DNA of 64,000 nt from UBA6049 sp965662345. GTDB taxonomy: Bacteria > Bacteroidota > Bacteroidia > Flavobacteriales_G > Salibacteraceae. The DNA lies in contig CBFIHE010000011.1 of NCBI GenBank assembly GCA_965662345.1, positions 9,121 to 73,120 on the forward strand. Reading direction: 5' to 3'. Made by a program: the position numbers and the translations under genes. The notes under the pieces were generated by a model. That model saw only the letters and a list, made by a program, of their open reading frames with translations. It did not search any database and was not told the DNA's origin. Positions 9,139 to 16,388 of this stretch are shown in pieces. Position 1 is the first letter of the stretch. Every line of letters begins with the position of its first letter.

Positions 9139-10350
9139 ATGCGTTTTTCTTTATTCATACGTAGCCTGGGACCTGGTTTGGTTTACGCTGGTGCAGCTGT
9201 AGGTGTTTCGCACTTGGTACAGAGTACCCGTGCAGGTGCCATGTATGGCTTAGGTCTTCTAGGCTTTGTGATTCTAGTAAACATACTAAAATACCCCTTT
9301 TTTGAAGTAGCTCCGCGTTACACCTTAAAAACTGGAAACAACTTACTACATGGGTACCAAAGTTTAGGGAAGTTTGCACTACACCTATTTGCATTTATTA
9401 CCTTTTCTACCCTATTCATAATTGTTGCTGCTGTAACTATTGTTACCGGAGGATTAGCCGCATTTCTCTTCAGCACGTTCTCTGCATTAACTTGGAGTGT
9501 AATTCTTCTTTTAGCCTGCTCTGTCTTGCTCGTTTTAGGTAGATACTCTGGTCTAGATAAACTCATGAAGTGGTTGGTAGTTTGTCTCACCCTTTGCACA
9601 CTCGTTGCTGTTCTGCTGTCTGGAATCAAAGTTCCAGAGCTTCCTACTTCCAGCTTCTCTTTTGCAGAGCCCACCGATTTACTATTCTTCATTGCGCTTG
9701 TTGGTTGGATGCCTGCACCATTTGATATTTCTGTATGGAATAGTATGTGGATTGCTGAAAAACGAAAAGACTCCACAATCTCCAACCAAGCCATTTTAAC
9801 CGACTTCCATGTAGGTTATTGGGGGACCACTCTTTTGGCTGCACTATTCTTGTTGTTAGGCGCTTTTACACTATTTGGCACAGGGGCTGAATTACCATCA
9901 TCTGCAACAGGATTTGCACAAACCTTGATTGGCATCTACACAGAAACACTTGGAACTGGCGCATTCTACCTGATTGCAGCAGCGGCATTCACCACCATGT
10001 TTAGCACCACGCTTACCGTTTTAGACGGGTTCTCAAGAGTTGCTGTTTCCCTCACCTCTCTCTCCCTAAACATGTCTACAAACTTGAATCGTCAACGCTA
10101 TTGGATATTACTGATTGTTCCAGGAAGTTTAGCCATTTTATTTTATGGCATGTCATCTATGCGGCAGTTAATAGACTTTGCAACAACCGTTTCTTTTCTA
10201 ACTGCTCCCATTCTAGCGGCTATGAATTTGATGGCCCTGCGCAAAGCCGATGCTTGGTGGAAGAACAAAGGGACTCCTATCGTAGCATACCTAAGTCTTT
10301 TAATCCTTTCTCTTTTTACAATCTATTTTCTTATATCTAAATTCTTATGA
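9139..10350 (+). CDS. NRAMP-fold transporter lacking canonical metal-binding motifs
   Basis: The 403-residue protein has about 11 membrane segments and the NRAMP opening (RSLGPGLVYAG). In bona fide Mn/Fe NRAMPs, TM1 carries DPGN and TM6 carries MPH. Here the aligned TM1 residues read G22-V23-S24-H25 and TM6 reads M191-P192-A193-P194, so the Asp, Asn and the TM6 His are absent while the Met is kept. The fold assignment is good, but the substrate cannot be taken as Mn(II) or Fe(II). It could carry another divalent ion or a small solute. The stop codon overlaps the dehydratase start (ATGA), showing translational coupling. The two barrel genes lie just upstream. Confidence 0.85.
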   Translation: MRFSLFIRSLGPGLVYAGAAVGVSHLVQSTRAGAMYGLGLLGFVILVNILKYPFFEVAPRYTLKTGNNLLHGYQSLGKFALHLFAFITFSTLFIIVAAVTIVTGGLAAFLFSTFSALTWSVILLLACSVLLVLGRYSGLDKLMKWLVVCLTLCTLVAVLLSGIKVPELPTSSFSFAEPTDLLFFIALVGWMPAPFDISVWNSMWIAEKRKDSTISNQAILTDFHVGYWGTTLLAALFLLLGAFTLFGTGAELPSSATGFAQTLIGIYTETLGTGAFYLIAAAAFTTMFSTTLTVLDGFSRVAVSLTSLSLNMSTNLNRQRYWILLIVPGSLAILFYGMSSMRQLIDFATTVSFLTAPILAAMNLMALRKADAWWKNKGTPIVAYLSLLILSLFTIYFLISKFL

Positions 10351-10583
10351 AAACGAATTGGGAAGAAACCAAAAACGGTTTAGAACGCACTTTTTCTTTC
10401 TCGAATTTCTCAGAAGCTTGGGGGTTTATGAACAGAGTTGCACTTTTAGCTGAGCAGCATCATCATCACCCCGATTGGAGAAACATTTACAATAAGGTAT
10501 GTATTACCCTAAATTCACACGATGCAGATGGAGCAGTAACCGAGAAAGATCGAAAACTAGCCGAGGCTATTGACGCACTGTAG
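10347..10583 (+). CDS. Pterin-4a-carbinolamine dehydratase
   Basis: This 78-residue protein is a complete but short member of the PCD/DCoH family. The active-site signature appears as AEQHHHHPDW (35-44), followed by VCITLNSHDADGAVTEKD, the conserved C-terminal strand and helix. The enzyme dehydrates 4a-hydroxytetrahydropterin made by phenylalanine hydroxylase, so the cofactor can be recycled. Phenylalanine hydroxylase is not in the window, but fumarylacetoacetase (52555-53829) from the same catabolic route is. The start overlaps the NRAMP-like stop by four bases. Confidence 0.92.
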   Translation: MKTNWEETKNGLERTFSFSNFSEAWGFMNRVALLAEQHHHHPDWRNIYNKVCITLNSHDADGAVTEKDRKLAEAIDAL

Positions 10584-10646
10584 ATTTTTTAGCTGGCTTA
10601 TTTACGTTCTTAACTTAAGTCAACGAGTTTAGCTATACCACCACCA

Positions 10647-10654
10647 TAGGTTTG
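10647..10654 (+). promoter_or_regulatory. -7 promoter element for the MDR oxidoreductase gene
   Basis: TAGGTTTG matches the Bacteroidota -7 consensus TAnnTTTG. No clear TTG lies at the -33 position. It predicts transcription from about 10658 and a leader of about 18 bases before the ATG at 10676, which rules against any start further upstream. Confidence 0.55.
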
Positions 10655-10675
10655 CTTCATCAAATAATTCATGTG

Positions 10676-11629
10676 ATGAAAGCAGCAATTTACAGCACTT
10701 ACGGAAGTCCGCAAGCGGTAACCGTACAAGACATTCCCAATCAAAAACCTGGAGAAAACGAAATTCGCATTCAGGTAAAAGCTACTAGTGTAACCTCTGG
10801 AGATGTGAGGTTAAGAGCAGCTAACCCGTTTATTATTCGATTCTTGTATGGACTCAAAAAGCCAAAAAACCAGGTTTTAGGTCATGAATATGCAGGCGTT
10901 GTTGAATCGGTTGGTTCAAGTGTAACCAAATTCACCGTTGGCGACCGAGTGGTTGGCTCAATGGGCCTAAAGTCTGGTGCACATGCAGAGTATGTGGTAG
11001 TACCTGAAAACGGCATGATCAACCGACTTGAAGATTCTGTACCCCTCAAGGTAGCCGCCACATCTGTTATTTCTTTTCTTACCGCAGATTACTTTTTGAA
11101 TAAAACACCAACTAACGCCAAACAGATATTGATACACGGAGCATCTGGCTCCGTTGGTACTATGGCTATTCAGTTGGCAAAACTCAAAGGAATGGAAGTT
11201 ACAGCTGTTTGCAGTGGTAGACACGTAAAAGCTGTGAAAGCGATTGGTGCAGATTACGTAATCGATTATTCCAAAACAGATTTCACAAAAGTAGATGTGC
11301 AATACGATGCCATATTCAGTACTGTTGGTAAAACCACATTCCAATCTTGTTTGAACATTCTTGCCGATGACGGTTACTTTTTAGCATCTGAAGCGGTTCC
11401 TGCGGATTATATTAAAGCAGGGATTATACAAAAGCGAACAGGGAAGAAGTTCATTGCAGGAGTTTCAAAGCCTACGCAAGCCTCTTTCAATAAACTTTCT
11501 GAACTACTCAACGAAGGTAAAATTCAGTCTACTATAGATTCTGAATTTTCGCTAGACCGCATTCAAGATGCACACGCCTTGGTAGATACAGGGCACAAGT
11601 TTGGAAATGTAGCCATTACAATCGCCTAA
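10676..11629 (+). CDS. NAD(P)H-dependent quinone oxidoreductase-like MDR protein
   Basis: The product is a medium-chain dehydrogenase/reductase of about 317 residues starting MKAAIYSTYG, the usual family start. The frame is open to 10652, but that region overlaps the -7 element, so ATG 10676 is preferred. It has the GroES-like N-terminal half (VLGHEYAGVVESVG, 68-80) and a Rossmann nucleotide-binding motif GASGSVG (155-161). The catalytic and structural zinc Cys ligands of alcohol dehydrogenases are missing, which favours zinc-independent reduction of quinones or activated alkenes, probably with NADPH. The substrate is unknown. The next gene follows after about 30 bases. Confidence 0.9.
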   Translation: MKAAIYSTYGSPQAVTVQDIPNQKPGENEIRIQVKATSVTSGDVRLRAANPFIIRFLYGLKKPKNQVLGHEYAGVVESVGSSVTKFTVGDRVVGSMGLKSGAHAEYVVVPENGMINRLEDSVPLKVAATSVISFLTADYFLNKTPTNAKQILIHGASGSVGTMAIQLAKLKGMEVTAVCSGRHVKAVKAIGADYVIDYSKTDFTKVDVQYDAIFSTVGKTTFQSCLNILADDGYFLASEAVPADYIKAGIIQKRTGKKFIAGVSKPTQASFNKLSELLNEGKIQSTIDSEFSLDRIQDAHALVDTGHKFGNVAITIA

Positions 11630-11771
11630 CTCTTCTTACTCCATTTATAAAAATCAGACTTATGAGAATTTCTTTAGATTCCTATACAAACAACAAGCGC
11701 TATTCGCAGGAATAGCTTACCTAATCATTTTCTTCACCGCCATATTCGCTAACTTCTATGTCTTAGAGGGC

Positions 11772-12380
11772 TTGTTTGGCAGAGCAGACCATCATGGATT
11801 AACAGCTGCCATACGAAACAATATAGATATGTTCCAATACGGCAATGCGGCCTTTCTCATCACAATGATTCTGGATGTGGCCTTAGCATGGCAACTCTAT
11901 GTTATCACCAAAGGGGTAGACATGGAATTGTCTGCTTTCTCAAGCATGCTGCGCTTGATATACGCTGCCGTATTGGGCATAGCTTTATTCCATCTGTCTC
12001 AAATGCTCTACTTGGCAAACACTACACTCAGTTTACATCTAGATACCTTGGATTGGGAAATCTACATCCACAAGCTGGCATTTAGCAAAGTGTGGGTTAT
12101 GGGCTTAATTCTATTTGGTATTCACCTCATGATTCATGGATTCTTACTCATCAAAGGCAAAGGTTTCTCATCTTGGGTTGGATATGGGTTATTGATAGCG
12201 GGCTCTGGCTATATAGCCGATGGCGCAGGCCAACTCATCTTAGCTAACTATGATAAATGGACCTTTATTTTAGATACATGGGTACTCGTAGGTGGAGTTA
12301 CAGGAGAAATGGCTTTAATGATTTACCTGTTTTACCTAGCCTTTAGAAAAGAAGACAAAATTTTGGCTATGGCCGAGTAA
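11772..12380 (+). CDS. DUF4386 family membrane protein, 5' end probably frame-disrupted
   Basis: About 200 residues with five or six membrane segments match DUF4386 (start region FGRADHHGLTAAIR, later LIHGFLLIKGKGF and WVLVGGVTGEMAL). TTG 11772 is the first usual start in this frame, but the frame upstream clearly encodes more of the protein: ENFFRFLYKQQ, then LFAGIAYLIIFFTAIFANFY, the family's first membrane helix. The only ATG there (11662) is in another frame and ends after 17 codons. One extra T in the TTT run at 11669-11671 would join them as MRIFFRFLYKQQ and give about 239 residues. The options are a sequencing or real one-base deletion, or an unusual ATT start at 11643. Function is unknown. 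The 3' end overlaps the convergent crp gene by 14 bases. Confidence 0.75.
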   Translation: MFGRADHHGLTAAIRNNIDMFQYGNAAFLITMILDVALAWQLYVITKGVDMELSAFSSMLRLIYAAVLGIALFHLSQMLYLANTTLSLHLDTLDWEIYIHKLAFSKVWVMGLILFGIHLMIHGFLLIKGKGFSSWVGYGLLIAGSGYIADGAGQLILANYDKWTFILDTWVLVGGVTGEMALMIYLFYLAFRKEDKILAMAE

Positions 12381-12945
12381 TCATACGTTTTCGTATACGA
12401 CTTAGAGACTCGGGTTTAATGCCCAAATAACTAGCCAACATATACTGTGGAATGCGCTGGACCAGTCCAGGGCGTTCTTTCACTAAATCTGCATAGCGTT
12501 TCTCTGGTGGAGAGGTTAACAACTTCATCATTTTCTCTTGAGCTTCACCCAAATATTTCTCCACCTCTACCCTGCAAAGCGATTCAAAAACAGGCCAACG
12601 CGCAATGAGTTCATCTTCAGACTCCTTGGTGATCACGCACATTACAGAGTCTTCTTCGCACACGATTGTTCTTGTTGTTTTACCCTCTTCTAAGAAACCT
12701 CCCATAGGATTGATCGCATCATTCTCCATGAAGAAGTCTACGGTACGTTCTACTCCATCGTCTGTAATGATGTAGGCGCGTACCAATCCTTCCATCACAT
12801 AAAACGCTGTGTCGGGTATATCGCCTTCGCTTACTAATACTTCGCCTTTGGCAAATTTTTTAACGGGGATAAATTCATCTACCATTCGAGCCTCCTCTGG
12901 AGTGAGGTTCATCTCAAATAATTCTGAGCTTTTAAGACTGTTCAT
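12367..12945 (-). CDS. Crp/Fnr family transcriptional regulator
   Basis: The protein has an N-terminal cyclic-nucleotide-binding-like beta-roll (FAKGEVLVSEGDIPDTAFYV onward) and a C-terminal winged helix with the recognition segment ASYLGIKPESLSRIRKRM, the usual Bacteroidota Crp/Fnr end. There are no Fnr-type Cys clusters, so oxygen sensing through Fe-S is unlikely; the effector is unknown. I start at ATG 12945 (MNSLKSSELF). The frame is open to 13026, but that extension would translate the rpsA terminator hairpin, and a -7 element lies at 12963-12970. The size becomes about 192 residues, normal for the family. Confidence 0.9.
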   Translation of the reverse strand: MNSLKSSELFEMNLTPEEARMVDEFIPVKKFAKGEVLVSEGDIPDTAFYVMEGLVRAYIITDDGVERTVDFFMENDAINPMGGFLEEGKTTRTIVCEEDSVMCVITKESEDELIARWPVFESLCRVEVEKYLGEAQEKMMKLLTSPPEKRYADLVKERPGLVQRIPQYMLASYLGIKPESLSRIRKRMITRP

Positions 12946-12962
12946 GCGTCTAGGAATTTTTT

Positions 12963-12970
12963 CAAAGGTA
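12963..12970 (-). promoter_or_regulatory. -7 promoter element for the Crp-family gene
   Basis: On the minus strand this reads TACCTTTG, an exact TAnnTTTG match. It predicts a start of transcription near 12959, about 14 bases before the ATG at 12945. The -33 position would fall at the edge of the rpsA terminator hairpin and has no clear TTG. Confidence 0.55.
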
Positions 12971-12982
12971 GGTTTTGAGCAT

Positions 12983-13018
12983 AAAAAAAGGCGGTGTTGT
13001 TCAACACCGCCTTTTATG
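12983..13018 (-). terminator. Rho-independent terminator of rpsA
   Basis: The arms GGCGGTGTT (12990-12998) and AACACCGCC (13003-13011) form a perfect 9-base stem, 10 with the closing G-C pair, around a GTTC loop. Flanking A/T bases extend it. On the minus strand a run of seven U follows. It lies 18 bases beyond the rpsA stop. The plus strand also has a short T run, so it may work in both directions. Confidence 0.9.
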
Positions 13019-13035
13019 CTTAACAATGAAATGAA

Positions 13036-15027
13036 TTACTTCTTCTCGTCTTCTTCCATTTGCGATTTCAACGCAGACAATGCATCGATGTCTCCTAATG
13101 TAGACTTCTCTGAGTTGTCGTTGAGTGCTTTCACAGCTTTGCTTGTTCCAGCACCACCTTTGCGACCTGCGCCACCACTAGTTCGCTTAGAACCGCTACC
13201 ACCTTCGTTCATTCCTGAATCGAACATAGCACTGTGAGAAATGATGATTTTCTTACCGTCTTTATTGAATTCCAATACTTTGAAGTTCAACTTATCATCA
13301 ACAGCAAGTTTACCACCATCTTCTTTCTTCGCATGGCGAGTAGGACAGAACCCTTCTACACCGTATGGTAACGAAACAACAAATCCTTTGTCTGTTTTCT
13401 GAATAACGGTTCCTTCGTGCTCGGAGCCTTCAGTAAATACCGTTTCAAATACATCCCATGGATTTTCTTCAAGTTGCTTGTGACCTAGAGAAAGTCTACG
13501 GTTGTCTTTATCGATTTCCAATACAACCACTTCCATTTCTTCACCTGCTTTGGTGAATTCAGATGGGTGATTGATTTTCTTGCTCCAGCTCAAATCTGAG
13601 ATGTGAATCAAACCATCGATACCTTCTTCTAACTCAACAAAAACTCCAAAGTTAGACAGGTTGGTAACCTTACCTTTATGCTGAGATTGTACAGGGTATT
13701 TTCCTTCGATTGAATCCCAAGGATCTGTAGTAAGTTGGCGTGTACTCAAAGACATTTTACGCTCTTCGCGATCTAATGTCATGATTACAGCTTCTACTTC
13801 GTCTCCTACTTTGAAGAAGTCTTGAGCAGTTCTCAAGTGTTGGCTCCAGCTCATTTCTGATACGTGAATCAATCCTTCTACACCAGGAGCAATCTCCACA
13901 AATGCACCATAGTCTGCAAGAACAACCACTTTACCTTTAACTTTATCTCCAACTTTCATGTTCTCATCCAGGTTATCCCATGGGTGAGCTTCAAGTTGTT
14001 TCAAGCCAAGAGCGATTCGTTTTTTCTCATCATCAAAGTCAAGAATAACAACGTTCAACTTCTGATCCAATTCTACAACCTCTTCAGGATGCGATACGCG
14101 ACCCCAACTCAAGTCTGTGATGTGCACCAAGCCGTCTACTCCACCAAGATCGATGAACACACCGTAAGAAGTGATATTCTTAACAGTACCTTCAAGTACT
14201 TGACCTTTTTCTAGCTTGCCCATGATATCAGCTTTCTGAGCTTCAAGCTCGGCTTCAATCAACGCTTTGTGAGAAACAACAACGTTCTTGAATTCTTGGT
14301 TAATTTTAACCACTTTGAATTCCATGTTCTTACCAACGTACTGATCGTAATCGCGAATTGGCTTAACATCAATTTGAGAACCAGGAAGGAATGCTTCTAA
14401 ACCGAATACATCTACAATCAAACCACCTTTTGTTCTGCATTTCACAAAACCTTTAACGATTTGATCAGTTTCTTTCGCGGTATTCACATTATCCCATGCT
14501 TTCAGCATTCTCGCTTTCTTGTGAGAAAGGATCAGCTGACCGCTAGGGTCTTCAAGGCTTTCTACATATACTTCTACTGTATCGCCAACTGATAATTCTG
14601 GATTGTAACGGAATTCAGTTGCTTGAACAATACCTTCAGACTTGTAGGAAATGTTTACTACAGCTTCTTTCTTGCTCAATTGAACTACCTTACCATCAAC
14701 AACTTCATGCTCTGCAATAGAAGTCATGGTGCTACCGTAGTCTTCTGCGAGCTTGTCCGCTTCTTCTTCGGTATATACTTCAGTTGATTTACCTAGAGCG
14801 TTCCAATCAAAATCATCCAAAGGTTTTACCTCTGTATAATCTACAGGAGTGTGCTCTTTTTTGGCTTTAGGTTCAGCCTTTTCTTCGGCTTTAGGAGTTT
14901 CAACAGTTTCTTCGGTAGCTGCTGCTTTTTCAACATCTACTTTCTCTGCTTTTGGAGCAGTTTCAGTTTTCACTTTTTCTGCTTTCTTTTCTGCTGCATC
15001 AGCAGCTTTTTTTGTTTCATCAGCCAT
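13036..15027 (-). CDS. rpsA: 30S ribosomal protein S1
   Basis: The 663-residue protein contains six S1 RNA-binding domains between about residues 105 and 600, clearest in the repeats VKNITSYGVFIDLGGVDGLVHI, VVVLADYGAFVEIAPGVEGLIH and VTNLSNFGVFVELEEGIDGLIH. It binds mRNA at the small subunit. Before the first domain is an acidic, Ala/Lys/Glu-rich tail of about 80 residues, and after the last a Gly/Ser-rich tail; both are common in Bacteroidota S1 and are probably disordered. The gene has its own promoter, a leader of about 100 bases and a strong terminator, so it is monocistronic. Because the phylum lacks strong Shine-Dalgarno sites, S1 is likely central to translation initiation here. Confidence 0.98.
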   Translation of the reverse strand: MADETKKAADAAEKKAEKVKTETAPKAEKVDVEKAAATEETVETPKAEEKAEPKAKKEHTPVDYTEVKPLDDFDWNALGKSTEVYTEEEADKLAEDYGSTMTSIAEHEVVDGKVVQLSKKEAVVNISYKSEGIVQATEFRYNPELSVGDTVEVYVESLEDPSGQLILSHKKARMLKAWDNVNTAKETDQIVKGFVKCRTKGGLIVDVFGLEAFLPGSQIDVKPIRDYDQYVGKNMEFKVVKINQEFKNVVVSHKALIEAELEAQKADIMGKLEKGQVLEGTVKNITSYGVFIDLGGVDGLVHITDLSWGRVSHPEEVVELDQKLNVVILDFDDEKKRIALGLKQLEAHPWDNLDENMKVGDKVKGKVVVLADYGAFVEIAPGVEGLIHVSEMSWSQHLRTAQDFFKVGDEVEAVIMTLDREERKMSLSTRQLTTDPWDSIEGKYPVQSQHKGKVTNLSNFGVFVELEEGIDGLIHISDLSWSKKINHPSEFTKAGEEMEVVVLEIDKDNRRLSLGHKQLEENPWDVFETVFTEGSEHEGTVIQKTDKGFVVSLPYGVEGFCPTRHAKKEDGGKLAVDDKLNFKVLEFNKDGKKIIISHSAMFDSGMNEGGSGSKRTSGGAGRKGGAGTSKAVKALNDNSEKSTLGDIDALSALKSQMEEDEKK

Positions 15028-15085
15028 TAGAATTGGCCCTCAAACTTGTATCGCAGTACGGGTGCCGCGAGGTGTTCTTTTGATT

Positions 15086-15105
15086 GCCGATTCCCGAACA
15101 TCGGC
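15086..15105 (-). other. Hairpin in the rpsA 5' leader
   Basis: GCCGAT (15086-15091) and ATCGGC (15100-15105) form a 6-base stem with an 8-base loop, inside the roughly 100-base leader between the predicted rpsA transcription start (near 15126) and its ATG (15027). S1 autoregulates through its own leader in Proteobacteria. A similar role here is inference. Confidence 0.4.
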
Positions 15106-15129
15106 CCCTACTCTTCGTGAACGGGGCTG

Positions 15130-15159
15130 CAAAAGTAAAAATTATTTGAATGTGAGCAA
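15130..15159 (-). promoter_or_regulatory. rpsA promoter
   Basis: On the minus strand TTG (15159-15157), a 19-base spacer and TACTTTTG (15137-15130) match the Bacteroidota housekeeping promoter exactly. The predicted start of transcription is near 15126. The promoter lies just beyond the 3' end of the upstream gene (stop at 15161). Confidence 0.8.
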
Positions 15160-15160
15160 G

Positions 15161-15679
15161 TTAGGTCACTTTTTCTATCGCCATAGTTTGACGAATGCGC
15201 ATGAGCGATTCACGCAGTTCATCGTGCTTTTCTGTGCCTATTAGAATGACACCTTTGCTTTTTCTTTCAACGCGTAAAGCTTTATCTCCTGATAATGTGT
15301 ACGCTTTACCTTTACCACTCCAACTTTGGCGTAAACCCCAACCCCCGAATTCACTCAGCGGACTGTACGTTACTACATCAATGGAGTTGATCTCTTCAAC
15401 TGGAATAAGCTTGTATTTTAAATGGAAAGGGAACAATCTATATTCCACGCCCGCCTTAGTGATTCGTAAAGAAAGCTTCATGTTGTAGAGGGCAATGGTA
15501 AGAAGTGCCATGAGCGTTATTGCGATATACAAGCCTGTGTCTGGCATCGGATTATTCCCAAATGACTCTCCTTTTATAATTTGCCTGTAAAAACCAAAGC
15601 TGAAAAGTGCAGTAACCATAGTGGTAACTATTGTTGCAACGTTAAAGCCATACTTCTTATGTTCTTCGTAGAGTACCAT
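15161..15679 (-). CDS. Two-helix membrane protein with PH-like domain
   Basis: This 172-residue protein has two membrane helices (about 14-31 and 48-66), then a beta-rich domain with LSLRITKAGVEYRLFPFH, FGGWGLRQSWSGKGKAYTLSGD and GVILIGTEKHDELRESL. This layout matches bacterial PH-like membrane proteins, and I think of the DUF6141-type family, not firmly. Function is unknown. It is the last gene of an operon with the HxpB-like phosphatase, whose stop lies 4 bases upstream, the thioredoxin-like protein and DUF4301. Confidence 0.8.
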   Translation of the reverse strand: MVLYEEHKKYGFNVATIVTTMVTALFSFGFYRQIIKGESFGNNPMPDTGLYIAITLMALLTIALYNMKLSLRITKAGVEYRLFPFHLKYKLIPVEEINSIDVVTYSPLSEFGGWGLRQSWSGKGKAYTLSGDKALRVERKSKGVILIGTEKHDELRESLMRIRQTMAIEKVT

Positions 15680-15683
15680 ATGA

Positions 15684-16361
15684 TTACACTAAATAAGCTT
15701 CACTAAATGCGTTCAAATCATCTACGATCGCATCTGCAATGCTAAATTGTGGATTTTCTCTCTCATGCGCATCAGGAACGGCCAAACATTTCATTTTGGC
15801 TGCTTTAGCCGCAATAACTCCGGGAAGCGAATCTTCAAGAACCAAGCAGTTTTCTGGTTTAACACCTAGCTGATTAGCCGCGGTTAAAAACACTGCAGGG
15901 TGCGGCTTACCTAAATCTTCATGTTCCGCAGAGTGAACCACATGAAAACTAGATTCTAATGCCAACCCGTGCAGTACGGCATTAATTAAACGCAATTGCG
16001 ATGAAGAGGCCACGGCTGTTTTTAAACCTTTAGACTCACAAATGGCCAAGGTTTCATATACCCCAGGCAGTGCTTTTGCATTCAGCTTCATCTCAGCTAC
16101 CATGCTATCCACAATGTGCTTTACCAAAGATTCTTTGGTTGTACCGTGCCAAGGAATTCTACTGAACCAATAATCTACTACCTCATCAATGCGTAGGCCT
16201 TTGGTTTCCATACATTGACGTTCCGTCAATTCAACACCTACTTCTTTGAAACAGGCAATTTCAACTTCTCTCCAAACGGGCTCTGAATCGACTAGGAGCC
16301 CGTCCATGTCAAAAATAACCGCTTCAATCGGCACCTTAAAGAACACGTTTAAACGCTTCAA
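15684..16361 (-). CDS. HAD phosphatase, hexitol phosphatase HxpB-like
   Basis: The protein carries the HAD motif I as FDMDGLLVDSEP (nucleophile and acid/base Asp), motif II in AVASSSQLR, and motif III/IV in KPHPAVF and VLEDSLPGV. The block TKGLRIDEVVDYWFSRIPW strongly resembles the cap region of E. coli HxpB (YniC), which dephosphorylates 2-deoxyglucose-6-phosphate and hexitol phosphates. Beta-phosphoglucomutase-like phosphatases are the alternative. Length (225) is normal. It sits third in a four-gene minus-strand operon, 27 bases after the thioredoxin-like gene. The start at 16361 could be shortened to the codon nearer PIEAVIFDMDG, but no other Met is available. Confidence 0.85.
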   Translation of the reverse strand: MKRLNVFFKVPIEAVIFDMDGLLVDSEPVWREVEIACFKEVGVELTERQCMETKGLRIDEVVDYWFSRIPWHGTTKESLVKHIVDSMVAEMKLNAKALPGVYETLAICESKGLKTAVASSSQLRLINAVLHGLALESSFHVVHSAEHEDLGKPHPAVFLTAANQLGVKPENCLVLEDSLPGVIAAKAAKMKCLAVPDAHERENPQFSIADAIVDDLNAFSEAYLV

Positions 16362-16388
16362 CTACACGAAGCGACTTGGATGATCTCA

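Noticed and set aside
9318..9794. A 158-codon minus-strand open frame
   Set aside because: It lies antisense inside the NRAMP-like gene, has no promoter element and its product has no recognisable features.
12946..13026. N-terminal extension of the Crp-family regulator
   Set aside because: It would be translated from the rpsA terminator hairpin and lies upstream of the crp -7 element.
14849..15244. A plus-strand open frame rich in Ala/Ser/Phe
   Set aside because: It mirrors the low-complexity acidic N-terminus of ribosomal protein S1 and crosses the rpsA promoter.
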